A model generated the notes under the pieces. The model made no database searches. It saw only the letters and a list, made by a program, of their open reading frames with translations, and was not told where the DNA came from. Shown here piece by piece: positions 6,838 through 14,959 of a DNA stretch of 19,164 bases (position 1 is its first letter; every line of letters starts with the position of its first letter). The stretch comes from Chloroflexota bacterium (GTDB taxonomy: Bacteria > Chloroflexota > Dehalococcoidia > JACQGW01): NCBI GenBank assembly GCA_016199325.1, contig JACQGW010000097.1, forward strand, positions 1 through 19,164, given 5' to 3'. Both the position numbers and the translations under genes were made by a program.

Positions 6838-6890
6838 TCGATCCCCGATAGAAGCTGTTCTTGAGGCTGCCGGCACCAAAGGAGGCGCAG

Positions 6891-8006
6891 ATGATTGCCA
6901 ACGTTGCCAATCAGCCTGTCTTGCGGCGGACGGCGCTTTACGACTGCCACGTTGCCGCCGGGGCCCGGATGGTCGAGTTCGGCGGCTGGCTCATGCCCGT
7001 CCAGTACTCGGGGATCATCGACGAGCACCATGCCGTTCGGCGCGACGCCGGCATCTTCGACGTGAGCCACATGGGCCGCGTCGTCGTCGCCGGCCCGAAC
7101 GCCGTCCCGTTTCTCCAGCGGATGCTCACCAACGACGCCGCCAGGCTGGCCGTCGGCGACGCCCAGTACAGCTTGCTCTGCGGATCGGACGGCGGCGTCC
7201 TCGACGACCTCTTCGTCTGGCGGACGGCCGCCGACGAATACGAGCTCGTCGTGAACGCCTCGAACACCTCGGCCGACGTCGCCTGGCTGGCAGACCACCT
7301 GCCGCGGACCGGCATCGCGCTCCGGAACACGACGGCCGACACGGCTATGCTGGCGATCCAGGGGCCGAGCGCCGTCGCCCGCTTGCAACAGATCGTGGAA
7401 GCGCCGCTCGACGGCATTGGCCGCATGAAGGTCGCCCGGCTGACGCTGGCCGGCTTCCCGGCAACCCTCTACCGCGGCGGCTACACCGGCGAGGACGGCT
7501 TCGAGGTGGTGCTGCCCGTCGCCGGCAGCGTCGCGATCTGGCACAAGCTGGTCGACCGCCTGCACGTGAAGCCCTGCGGCCTTGGCGCACGCGACACCCT
7601 GCGTCTGGAGGCCGGCCTGCCCCTGTACGGCCACGAGCTCGACACGACGATCACGCCGCTCGACGCGCGGCTCGGTTTCGCCGTGCGGCTCGACCGGGGC
7701 GACTTCGTCGGTCGGTCGGCGCTGTTGGCTCAGCGCGAGCGCGGACCGGAACGGCTCCGGATCGGCTTTCGGTTGACCGAGCGCGGCATCGCCCGGTCCG
7801 GCCAGGCGATCCTCGCCGGCGGCCGGCCGGCCGGGATCGTCAGCAGCGGCACCTTCTCGCCGACGCTCGAAACCAGTATTGGCATGGGCTACCTGCCGTC
7901 CGACCTGGCGACGGTCGGCCGGCCGATTCAGGTCGACGTTCGCGGCCGGCTCGTCCAGGGCGAGACCGTCGGGCTGCCGTTTGTTCGTCGCAAGAGGGCC
8001 GAATGA
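6891..8006 (+). CDS. gcvT: Glycine cleavage system T protein (aminomethyltransferase)
   Basis: 371 residues. GcvT takes the aminomethyl group from lipoyl-GcvH, releases ammonia and forms 5,10-methylene-tetrahydrofolate, in the cytoplasm. Visible signatures: GARMVEFGGWLMPVQYSG, IFDVSHMGRV, LTNDAARLAVGDAQYS, GYTGEDGFEV and GARDTLRLEAGLPLYGHEL, all typical of active GcvT across its folate-binding and C-terminal domains. Length fits the family (360-375). ATG at 6891 has AGGAGG 5-6 nt upstream; an in-frame TTG at 6861 would add ten non-conserved residues and was set aside. First gene of gcvT-gcvH-gcvPA-gcvPB; expression probably controlled from the promoter at 6712 and its leader. Confidence 0.97.
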   Translation: MIANVANQPVLRRTALYDCHVAAGARMVEFGGWLMPVQYSGIIDEHHAVRRDAGIFDVSHMGRVVVAGPNAVPFLQRMLTNDAARLAVGDAQYSLLCGSDGGVLDDLFVWRTAADEYELVVNASNTSADVAWLADHLPRTGIALRNTTADTAMLAIQGPSAVARLQQIVEAPLDGIGRMKVARLTLAGFPATLYRGGYTGEDGFEVVLPVAGSVAIWHKLVDRLHVKPCGLGARDTLRLEAGLPLYGHELDTTITPLDARLGFAVRLDRGDFVGRSALLAQRERGPERLRIGFRLTERGIARSGQAILAGGRPAGIVSSGTFSPTLETSIGMGYLPSDLATVGRPIQVDVRGRLVQGETVGLPFVRRKRAE

Positions 8007-8037
8007 CGCACGCCGACTGGCGTGCCTGGAGGAATGA

Positions 8038-8421
8038 ATGAGCCCGGAGGACCTGCGCTACAGCAAAGAGCACGAATGGGTCCGCGTCGAAGACACCGTC
8101 GGGACGATTGGCATCACGGCGTACGCCCAGGATCAGCTTGGCGACGTCGTCTTCGTCAACTTGCCCGAGGTCGGCAGCTCGGTTCAGCAGTTCGCCAAGT
8201 TCGGCGAGATCGAGTCGGTCAAGGCGGTGTCCGATCTGTTCAGTCCGGTGAGTGGCGAGGTCGTCGAACGCAACGAGGCGCTGTTCGACCGGCCGGAGCT
8301 GGTCAACCAGGAGCCGTACGGCCAGGGCTGGCTGGTCAAGGTGCGGATGACCAATCCGGCCGACCTGGATGACCTGCTGACCGGCAGCCAGTACGACGAG
8401 CTGATCGGAGCCGCCGGATGA
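8038..8421 (+). CDS. gcvH: Glycine cleavage system H protein (lipoyl carrier)
   Basis: 127 residues, standard size. GcvH carries the aminomethyl intermediate on a lipoyl arm between the P, T and L proteins. The lipoyl-lysine is K62 in GEIESVKAVSD, followed by FSPVSGEVVERN; the N-terminal YSKEHEWVRV is also typical. The 31-nt gap after gcvT contains SD GGAGGA (8028-8033) followed by ATGAATG; the second ATG (8038) has the 4-nt spacing and correct frame. Its stop overlaps the gcvPA start (ATGA at 8418-8421), indicating coupled translation. No lipoate ligase or synthase is visible nearby. Confidence 0.97.
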   Translation: MSPEDLRYSKEHEWVRVEDTVGTIGITAYAQDQLGDVVFVNLPEVGSSVQQFAKFGEIESVKAVSDLFSPVSGEVVERNEALFDRPELVNQEPYGQGWLVKVRMTNPADLDDLLTGSQYDELIGAAG

Positions 8422-9728
8422 ACTACGTCCCCAACACCGATGCCGAGCGCGCCGAGATGCTGGCGGCGATCGGGGTGCCGTCGGCGGCGGACCTCTTCGC
8501 CGACGTTCCGGCGGCGCACCGCCGGCCCCGCCTGATCCTGCCCCCGCCGCTTTCCGAGATCGAGATGCTCGCCGAATTGCAGCAGCTCTCCGAGCGGAAC
8601 GCCGATCTCGGGCACTACGCCTGCTTCCTCGGCGCCGGTGCCTACCGCCACTTCATTCCGAGTGTCGTCGGCCATGTCATCGGCCGCAGCGAGTTCTACA
8701 CGGCCTATACCCCCTACCAGCCGGAGGTGAGCCAGGGCACGCTCCAGGCCATCTACGAGTATCAGTCGATGGTCTGCGGGCTGACCGGCATGGAGGTGGC
8801 GAACGCCAGCCACTACGACGGCGCCACCGCCTTCGCCGAAGCGGCGATGATGGCCGTCCGAGCGACGGGCCGCCGGGCCGTCGCCATCGCCAATCCGGTG
8901 AATCCCGAGTACGAGGCCGTGCTCAGGACCTACGCCCTCGGCCCGGAGATTGCAGTCGGTCTCGTTCGCGACGTCCGCTCCGCCGATCTGAGCCGGTACG
9001 CCTGTGTCCTGGTCCAGCAGCCGAGCTTCTACGGCTGCCTGGAGGACCTGGCGGTGCTGGTCGAGCTGGCGCACGGCGCCCGTGCGCTGTTCGTCGTCCT
9101 GGCCGATCCGGTGTCGCTGGGCCTGCTGAAGCCGCCGGGCGCCCTTGGCGCCGACATCGCCGTCGGCGATGGGCAGGCGATCGCGACGCTGCCGAGCTTC
9201 GGCGGGCCGTCGTTCGGCTTCTTTGCGAGCAAGATGAAGTACGTGCGGGAGATGCCGGGCCGCATCGTCGGCATGACCACCGACCACGAAGGCCGTCGGG
9301 GCTTCGTGCTGACGCTCCAGGCGCGCGAGCAGCACATTCGCCGGGAGCGGGCGACGAGCAACATCTGCACGAATCAGGCGCTCGTCGCGCTGGCCGCGAC
9401 GGCGTACCTGGCGGCGATGGGGAAGCAGGGCCTCCGCAAGGTCGCCGAGCTCTGCTACCACAAGGCCCACTACGCGGCCCTGCGGATCGCCGAGCTGCCG
9501 GGCTACCGCCTGGCGTTCGACGCGCCGTTCTTTCAGGAGTTCGTCGTTCACTGCCCGGCGCCGCCGGCCGAGATCAACCGGCGGCTGCTGGAGCACCGCA
9601 TCGTCGGCGGCCTCGACGTCGGCGACCGGATTGAGAACGGCATGCTCCTCTGCGTGACGGAGATGAACACCCGGGCCGAGATCGACCGCCTGGTCGGCGT
9701 GCTGGGCCGGGTTGGAGGTGCAGCGTGA
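8418..9728 (+). CDS. gcvPA: Glycine dehydrogenase (decarboxylating) alpha subunit, GcvPA
   Basis: 436 residues, matching the N-terminal half of one-piece GcvP. With GcvPB it decarboxylates glycine and loads the aminomethyl group onto GcvH. Family hallmarks: [53 protein letters not shown] and, near the C-terminus, [26 protein letters not shown] (split here from a longer conserved block). This half does not carry the PLP lysine. Overlaps gcvH by 4 nt and gcvPB by 4 nt. The split P protein is the arrangement of Firmicutes, Thermus, Chloroflexota and archaea. Confidence 0.96.
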   Translation: MNYVPNTDAERAEMLAAIGVPSAADLFADVPAAHRRPRLILPPPLSEIEMLAELQQLSERNADLGHYACFLGAGAYRHFIPSVVGHVIGRSEFYTAYTPYQPEVSQGTLQAIYEYQSMVCGLTGMEVANASHYDGATAFAEAAMMAVRATGRRAVAIANPVNPEYEAVLRTYALGPEIAVGLVRDVRSADLSRYACVLVQQPSFYGCLEDLAVLVELAHGARALFVVLADPVSLGLLKPPGALGADIAVGDGQAIATLPSFGGPSFGFFASKMKYVREMPGRIVGMTTDHEGRRGFVLTLQAREQHIRRERATSNICTNQALVALAATAYLAAMGKQGLRKVAELCYHKAHYAALRIAELPGYRLAFDAPFFQEFVVHCPAPPAEINRRLLEHRIVGGLDVGDRIENGMLLCVTEMNTRAEIDRLVGVLGRVGGAA

Positions 9729-11236
9729 GCGAGAGACTGCTGATCGAGATGGGCTCGCCGGGCCGCTGCGGCGCCTCGCTCCCGGCTCTCGACGTCCCCG
9801 AGGCGGAGCCGCTGTCGTCGGCGCTGCTGCGGGAGGATCTGAACCTGCCGGAGCTCTCCGAGATCGAGGTCGTTCGCCATTTCACCCGGCTCAGCCAGCT
9901 CAACGGGTGTATCGATACCGTCTTCTACCCCCTGGGCAGTTGCACGATGAAGTACAACCCCAAGGTGAACGAGATTGCCGCGCGACTGCCCGGCTTTGCC
10001 GACATCCATCCGCTGCAGGATCCCGCGCTGGTTCAGGGGGCGCTCCAGCTCGAATACGAGCTCCAGCAGTATCTCGCCGAGATCGCCGGCATGGACGCCT
10101 GCTCTCTCCAGCCGGCCGCCGGCGCCCAGGGCGAGCTTACCGGCATGCTGCTGATCCGGGCGTACCATCTAGGTCGGGGCGACACCCGGCGCCGCAAGGT
10201 GCTCGTCCCCGATTCGGCCCACGGCACCAATCCGGCGACCGCCACCATGTGCGGCTTCGACGTCGTGACGCTGCGGTCCGACAAGCGGGGCAACGTCGAC
10301 CTCGATCAGCTCCGGGCGGTGATGGACGATACCGTCGTCGGGCTGATGATCACGAATCCCTCGACGCTCGGCCTGTTTGAGCAACAGATCGTCGAGGTCA
10401 CCCGCATCGTCCACGAGGGGGGCGGTCTCGTCTACGGCGACGGCGCCAATCTGAACGCGCTGCTGGGCTGGGCCAGGCCGGGCGATCTGGGCCTGGACGT
10501 GATCCACATCAACCTCCACAAGACGTTCTCCACGCCCCACGGCGGCGGCGGTCCCGGCAGTGGACCGGTCTGCTGCAACGCGATCCTGGCTCCGTTCCTG
10601 CCAAGACCGGTCGTCGGCCGGCAGATCGGCCCCGACGGCAAGCCCGTCTACGCCTTCGAGGACCCGCCGCAGTCGGTCGGCAAGGTCAAGGCGTTCTTCG
10701 GGAACTTCGGCATGCACGTCCGTGCCTACACCTACATCCGGATGCACGGCGAGGATGGCTTACGGGCGGTGTCCGAAAACGCCGTCCTGAACGCCAACTA
10801 CGTCCAGGCCCGGCTGAAAGACGCCTACCAGCTCGCCGTCGATCGGGGCTGCATGCACGAAACGGTGCTCTCCGGCATACGTCAGAAGGCGCGGGGCGTC
10901 CGGACGCTCGACATTGCCAAGCGGTTGATCGACTTCGGCTTCCATCCGCCGACGGTCTACTTCCCGCTGATCGTCGAGGAGGCGATCATGATCGAGCCGA
11001 CCGAGACGGAGACGAAGCAGACGCTCGACGAGTTCTGCGAGGCGATGCTGGCGATTGACCGCGAATCCCAGGAGTCGCCGGACGTCGTTCGGTCGGCGCC
11101 GCATTCGGCGCCGGTGACTCGACTGGACGAGGCGACGGCGGCCCGCCGGCCGAACCTCCGCTGGACCGTTCCAGGCGCGGGCGCTTCGGCGGCAGGGAGT
11201 CCGTCCCTCCCGGTTGGCGCCAGACGGGATCGGTAG
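9725..11236 (+). CDS. gcvPB: Glycine dehydrogenase (decarboxylating) beta subunit, GcvPB
   Basis: 503 residues, the PLP-binding half of the P protein. The Schiff-base lysine is K266 in [34 protein letters not shown] and [13 protein letters not shown] are further family marks. Start is GTG at 9725, overlapping the gcvPA stop (GTGA), so the stoichiometry of the two halves is probably kept by coupled translation. The conserved end [18 protein letters not shown] (about 461-478) is followed by about 25 extra low-complexity residues ([20 protein letters not shown]), a small extension unlikely to matter for catalysis; its DNA can form an AGGGA/TCCCT hairpin (about 11184-11208). treY begins 12 nt after the stop. 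Confidence 0.96.
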   Translation: MSERLLIEMGSPGRCGASLPALDVPEAEPLSSALLREDLNLPELSEIEVVRHFTRLSQLNGCIDTVFYPLGSCTMKYNPKVNEIAARLPGFADIHPLQDPALVQGALQLEYELQQYLAEIAGMDACSLQPAAGAQGELTGMLLIRAYHLGRGDTRRRKVLVPDSAHGTNPATATMCGFDVVTLRSDKRGNVDLDQLRAVMDDTVVGLMITNPSTLGLFEQQIVEVTRIVHEGGGLVYGDGANLNALLGWARPGDLGLDVIHINLHKTFSTPHGGGGPGSGPVCCNAILAPFLPRPVVGRQIGPDGKPVYAFEDPPQSVGKVKAFFGNFGMHVRAYTYIRMHGEDGLRAVSENAVLNANYVQARLKDAYQLAVDRGCMHETVLSGIRQKARGVRTLDIAKRLIDFGFHPPTVYFPLIVEEAIMIEPTETETKQTLDEFCEAMLAIDRESQESPDVVRSAPHSAPVTRLDEATAARRPNLRWTVPGAGASAAGSPSLPVGARRDR

Positions 11237-11248
11237 AGCGCCGAAACG

Positions 11249-14200
11249 ATGGCCGAGCCGAGCCTGGATGCGACGAGCCTCGCCCCGGTCGCCCGTGACG
11301 TCCTGGCTCGGCGGCAGGTTCCCGGCGCCACCTATCGGGTCCAGCTCAATCAGGGATTCACCTTCGCCGATGCCACCCGGCTCGTGCCGTATTGGCACGC
11401 GCTCGGCATCAGCCATCTCTACACCTCGCCCTATCTGCGGGCCCGGCCGGGCAGCGCCCACGGCTATGACGTGTGCAATCACGGCGAGCTGAATCCGGAG
11501 ATCGGCTCGACCGAGGAGTACGATGCCTTCGTGGCCGAGCTCCATCGGTTTGGGATGGGGCAGATCGTCGACGCGGTGCCCAATCACATGGGGATCGGCG
11601 GCAGCGGGAACGCCTGGTGGGTGGACGTGCTGGAGAACGGGCCGAGCTCGCCGTACGCGACCTACTTCGACATCGATTGGCGGCCGCTGCGCGCCGGCGC
11701 CGACGTCGAGAACAGGGTCCTGCTGCCGATTCTTGGCGACCCGTACGGCAAGGCGCTCGAGCAGCAGCAGTTGACGCTCACCTACGAGGACGGCGCCTTC
11801 TCCGTTCGCTACTTCGACCACCTGCTGCCGCTCGATCCCGGCACGTACGCCGCCGTGCTCGGCCACATCCTGCCGGAGCTCGAAACCTGTCTGGGCGCCG
11901 CCGACGAACGTCTGATCGAGCTTCGGAGCATCATGACCGCCGTGGGCCATTTGCCGCCGCGAACCGCGACGGAGCCGGAGCAGGTGGCGGAGCGCCAGCG
12001 CGAGAAGGAGGTGATCAAGCGGCGCCTGGCGACCCTCTGCGCAACGTCGTCGGCGATCCGTGAGGCGATCGCCGCCGCGCTGGCCGTCTTCAACGGCGTC
12101 CCGGAAGACCGCCGGAGCTTCGACCGGCTCGATGCGCTGCTCGACCGGCAGGCGTACCGGCTTGCCTTCTGGCGGGTCGCGGCCGAGGGGATCAATTACC
12201 GGCGCTTCTTCGACGTGAACGAGCTCGCCGCGGTTCGGGAGGAGCTCCCCTGGGTGTTCCGAGATACGCACCGCCTTATCCTCCAGCTCATCGGCGAGGG
12301 AAAGGTCGACGGCCTGCGGATCGATCACCCCGATGGCCTGTGGGATCCCGCCGACTACCTCTGGCGGCTCCAGCGTGCGGCCTTCGTTCAGCGCGCGCGC
12401 CTCCATGCGGCGGTCGGCGGCATCGACCCGGTTACGCTGGACGGGGAGCTGGCAAACTGGTTCGATCAGGAGCGGCTCCGGCGCGGCGACGCCGGTGGGC
12501 CGCGGCCGATCTTCGTCGTCGTCGAAAAGATCCTCAGCCCGGGCGAGGAGCTGCCGCTCGATTGGCCGACGGATGGGACGACGGGCTACGATTTCCTGAA
12601 CAACGTCAACGGTCTGTTTGTCGATGCGACCGGTCGGCGAGCGATTGACGACCTCTATCGGAGCTTCGTCGGCATCAAGTTCGACTATCGGGGCCTCGTC
12701 AGCTCGTCCAAGAAGATGATCATGCTCGTCGCGCTGGCGAGCGAGGTGAACGAGCTCTCGTATCGCTTGAAGCGCTTTGCGCAGCGCCACCGCTGGTATC
12801 GCGACCTGACGCTCAACAGCCTGGCCTTCGGGATCCGCGAGGTCATTGCCGCGCTGCCGGTCTATCGCACCTACCTGAACAGCCGGCGCGCGGCGGTTGA
12901 CTCGCGCGACCGGGCGGCGGTCGAGGCGGCAGTCGCCGAGGCGCGGCGGCGCAATCCGCAGACGGCGGCTGAGCTGTTCGACTTCCTGCGGGGCGTCTTG
13001 CTGCTGGAGCTGGAGCCGGTCGACGAAGACGGTCGTGACGAGATGCGCCAGTTCGTGATGAAGTTCCAGCAGGCGACCGGCCCGATCATGGCGCGCGGGC
13101 TGGAAGATACGGCCTTCTACACCTACAACCGCCTGGTTTCACTGAATGAGGTGGGGGGCGATCCGCAGCGGTTCGGCACGCCGGTCGGGACGTTCCACCG
13201 TCAGAACGCGGCGCGGCTCCAGCGCCACCCGCATTCCCTGCTGGCAACCTCGACCCACGACACGAAGCGAAGCGAGGACGTGCGCGCGCGGATCGACGTC
13301 CTCTCCGAGATGCCGCGGGAGTGGAAGGCGGCGCTGGCGCGCTGGAGCAAGCTGAACCGCCGGAAGAAGGGGCGCGTCCACGGCCAGGCGGCGCCGGATC
13401 CCAACGAGGAGTACCTGCTCTACCAGACCCTGCTCGGCGCCTGGCCGATCGAGCCGCTCGACGGGCCCGGCCGACAGCTCTTCGTCGCCCGGATCCAGGC
13501 GTACATGCTGAAGGCGATGCGAGAGGCGAAGCTCCGCACGAGCTGGTTCAACCCGAATGCCGAGTGGGAGGCGGCGGTCGAACGGTTCGTGCAGCGCATC
13601 CTCGACCCCGACGACTCCCGCGCGTTCCTCGACGATTTCGAGCCGTTCCAGCGGACGATCGCTCAGTACGGAATGCTGGGCTCGCTGGCGCAGGTGCTCT
13701 TGAAGGTCGCTTCCCCCGGCGTCCCCGACTTCTATCAAGGGAATGAGATCTGGGATTTCAGCCTCGTCGACCCCGATAACCGGCGACCGGTCGACTACGA
13801 TCGTCGCCGGGCCATCCTGGAGCGCATTCTGGCCGAGCGCGCGCGTCCAGACGCGGACCATGTCGAGCTCGCCCGATCCTGTTTGGCGAGCTGGCAGGAT
13901 GGCGCCGTGAAGTGTCTGGTGACGGCCGTCGGCCTGGCCGCACGTCGCTGCCGCCCGGCGCTGTTCGCCGAGGGCGCGTACGCCCCGCTCGACGCCGCCG
14001 GCTCGCGAGAGGAGCACCTCTGCGCCTTCGCCCGCGTCCTGGACGACGCCGTGCTCGCCGTCGTCCCCCGCCTCTGCTACCGTCTGACGGGCGGCAACGG
14101 TCTGCCGCTCGGCGAATCGGTCTGGGCCGCTACCAGGATCGTCCTGCCGGAGAGCGAAGCCGGCCGGTCCTATCGGAACCTCTTCACCGGCGAAGTTCTC

Positions 14201-14959
14201 TGCGCCGGTGCCGCCGACGGCAGGCCCACCCTCGCCGCCGCCGCCGTGCTGGCGAGCTTCCCTGTGGCGCTGCTGGAACGGATCCCCTGGAGAGACGAGC
14301 TGTCAACGGATTCTGGGAGCGGATTGAACGGAATGGGGGCGAGGAGGGCACCGAACCGAGCCGCGAACGTGAGTGAGCCATTCCCCGGCGTGCCGGAACC
14401 GACCGTGCCGGTATGCGTCCCCGGCGAAGGGCACCGAACCGAGCCGCGAACGGAAGCGAGCCCTTCCCCGGCGTGCCGAAGCCGACCATCCGCCGGGGAG
14501 CGGCTCACTCACGTTCGCGGCTCGGAAAGTCCGCGGGCTGCGGCCTCCGCGCCTTCGCGCCTCCGCGTGCGGGTTTTCATGGGGGGCTTTGCGGCGCGGA
14601 GTGCGGTACAGGGCCTGGTTGAGCCGGGGAGATGCTCTGCTGCAGCTCAGCGTGACAGACGGCGTCGCGACGCGCTCGATGGCCAGGGAGGCCATCGCCG
14701 GCCATGTCGCGGCGCTTCAGCAGATGGGGGCACCGGTCCCCGCGGAGCCAGAGCATCCTCAGGCCATCGTGATCGACGTCGCCGACGCGGCGGCCTAGCC
14801 GGCGGCGACGTCGGCCAGGCGCAGCGATCGGCGAGGTTTCCGGATCACGGGTTCCTGGTTTGTTGGTTTCCGGTTTCTGGCTGGAGGAGCCAGAACCAGA
14901 AACCAGAAACCCCAAACCTCCGATCCTACACCTTGATGAGCTTCACCACGGTGTCGTAG
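11249..14959 (+). CDS. treY: Maltooligosyl trehalose synthase (TreY) with run-on C-terminus
   Basis: GH13 enzyme that isomerises the reducing-end alpha-1,4 bond of a maltooligosaccharide to alpha,alpha-1,1, making maltooligosyl trehalose for TreZ. Catalytic sites are intact: region I DAVPNHM (N112, H113), nucleophile D359 in GLRIDHPDG, acid/base E426 in FVVVEKIL and D671 in TSTHDTKRSED; also ATYRVQLNQGFTF near the N-terminus and SPGVPDFYQGNE. Recognisable TreY ends at about residue 1013 (FPVALLERIPW, near 14290), already at the long end for the family. The frame then stays open another 223 codons through intergenic-type repeats and overlaps the convergent molybdoenzyme gene by 34 nt, so the original stop was probably lost. 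Start ATG lies 12 nt after gcvPB without a clear SD; likely same transcript. TreZ is not in the window. Confidence 0.9.
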   Translation: MAEPSLDATSLAPVARDVLARRQVPGATYRVQLNQGFTFADATRLVPYWHALGISHLYTSPYLRARPGSAHGYDVCNHGELNPEIGSTEEYDAFVAELHRFGMGQIVDAVPNHMGIGGSGNAWWVDVLENGPSSPYATYFDIDWRPLRAGADVENRVLLPILGDPYGKALEQQQLTLTYEDGAFSVRYFDHLLPLDPGTYAAVLGHILPELETCLGAADERLIELRSIMTAVGHLPPRTATEPEQVAERQREKEVIKRRLATLCATSSAIREAIAAALAVFNGVPEDRRSFDRLDALLDRQAYRLAFWRVAAEGINYRRFFDVNELAAVREELPWVFRDTHRLILQLIGEGKVDGLRIDHPDGLWDPADYLWRLQRAAFVQRARLHAAVGGIDPVTLDGELANWFDQERLRRGDAGGPRPIFVVVEKILSPGEELPLDWPTDGTTGYDFLNNVNGLFVDATGRRAIDDLYRSFVGIKFDYRGLVSSSKKMIMLVALASEVNELSYRLKRFAQRHRWYRDLTLNSLAFGIREVIAALPVYRTYLNSRRAAVDSRDRAAVEAAVAEARRRNPQTAAELFDFLRGVLLLELEPVDEDGRDEMRQFVMKFQQATGPIMARGLEDTAFYTYNRLVSLNEVGGDPQRFGTPVGTFHRQNAARLQRHPHSLLATSTHDTKRSEDVRARIDVLSEMPREWKAALARWSKLNRRKKGRVHGQAAPDPNEEYLLYQTLLGAWPIEPLDGPGRQLFVARIQAYMLKAMREAKLRTSWFNPNAEWEAAVERFVQRILDPDDSRAFLDDFEPFQRTIAQYGMLGSLAQVLLKVASPGVPDFYQGNEIWDFSLVDPDNRRPVDYDRRRAILERILAERARPDADHVELARSCLASWQDGAVKCLVTAVGLAARRCRPALFAEGAYAPLDAAGSREEHLCAFARVLDDAVLAVVPRLCYRLTGGNGLPLGESVWAATRIVLPESEAGRSYRNLFTGEVLCAGAADGRPTLAAAAVLASFPVALLERIPWRDELSTDSGSGLNGMGARRAPNRAANVSEPFPGVPEPTVPVCVPGEGHRTEPRTEASPSPACRSRPSAGERLTHVRGSESPRAAASAPSRLRVRVFMGGFAARSAVQGLVEPGRCSAAAQRDRRRRDALDGQGGHRRPCRGASADGGTGPRGARASSGHRDRRRRRGGLAGGDVGQAQRSARFPDHGFLVCWFPVSGWRSQNQKPETPNLRSYTLMSFTTVS
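14304..14335. repeat. Short GGATT-type tandem words at the end of treY
   Basis: Words GGATT (14308), GGATT (14321) and GGAAT (14330) recur in a stretch TCAACGGATTCTGGG then GCGGATTGAACGGAAT. This resembles the dispersed GGATTGAACGGATTGAACGG intergenic microsatellite seen in many genomes. It marks the place where TreY-like sequence stops. Confidence 0.35.
14346..14404 (+). repeat. 59-bp interspersed repeat, copy A
   Basis: Starts GGGCACCGAACCGAGCCGCG. About 53 of 59 positions equal copy B (14429-14487), 24 nt further on, in the same orientation. The inner 33 bp (14356-14388) recur inverted in copy C. Lies in the run-on part of the treY frame. Confidence 0.85.
14429..14487 (+). repeat. 59-bp interspersed repeat, copy B
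   Basis: Same start GGGCACCGAACCGAGCCGCG as copy A; about six substitutions, three of them clustered in GTGAGTGAG becoming GGAAGCGAG. Ends GCCGACC like copy A. Neither copy encodes a recognisable product, and there are no flanking target duplications that I can see. Confidence 0.85.
14493..14525 (-). repeat. Inverted partial copy C of the same repeat
   Basis: On the minus strand these 33 bp match positions 14356-14388 of copy A with two substitutions. With copy A or B it forms a potential long stem, so the three-copy cluster could fold as a large hairpin in treY mRNA. Confidence 0.85.
14544..14567. repeat. Three tandem 8-mers (CCTYCGCG)
   Basis: CCTCCGCG (14544-14551), CCTTCGCG (14552-14559), CCTCCGCG (14560-14567), then TGCGGGTTTTCATG. 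The minus-strand reading gives the familiar spurious AEARRRGG pattern. It is the same kind of element as the 8-mer array at 203-243. Confidence 0.75.
14634..14798 (+). pseudogene. Remnant of a HicB-type antitoxin gene
   Basis: In frame 3, codons up to TAG at 14796-14798 read SVTDGVATRSMAREAIAGHV (ending near 14711) and then ALQQMGAPVPAEPEHPQAIV ahead of the stop. The order REAIAGHVAAL...LGxPVPxPE...AIVIDV is that of the C-terminal third of HicB/UPF0150 antitoxins. The N-terminal half (the partial RNase-H fold with its LPGC motif) cannot be found in any frame upstream, where repeats lie instead, and no HicA partner is present. I read it as a broken, non-functional relic; chance resemblance is possible. 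Confidence 0.45.
14857..14918. repeat. GGTTTC-rich imperfect inverted repeat, possible bidirectional terminator
   Basis: Central stem TTCTGGCT (14875-14882) with AGCCAGAA (14888-14895) around a GGAGG loop, flanked by tandem GGTTTC-like words on the left and GAAACC-like words on the right that can pair in several registers, ending in GGTTTG/CAAACC. It begins 7 nt past the molybdoenzyme stop (minus strand) and lies between convergent genes, so termination is a plausible job; there is no clean T-run. Confidence 0.6.

Noticed and set aside
6861..6890. Glycine riboswitch suggested by CACCAAAGGAGG just before gcvT
   Set aside because: It looks a little like the aptamer's CACCGAAGGAG core, but it is the SD region; the partner GGAGAG and CTCTCAGG strands and the GGACAGAG segment are missing.
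10760..12790. 676-codon minus-strand open frame opposite gcvPB and treY
   Set aside because: Shadow of two well-supported genes; low-complexity translation and spans their junction.
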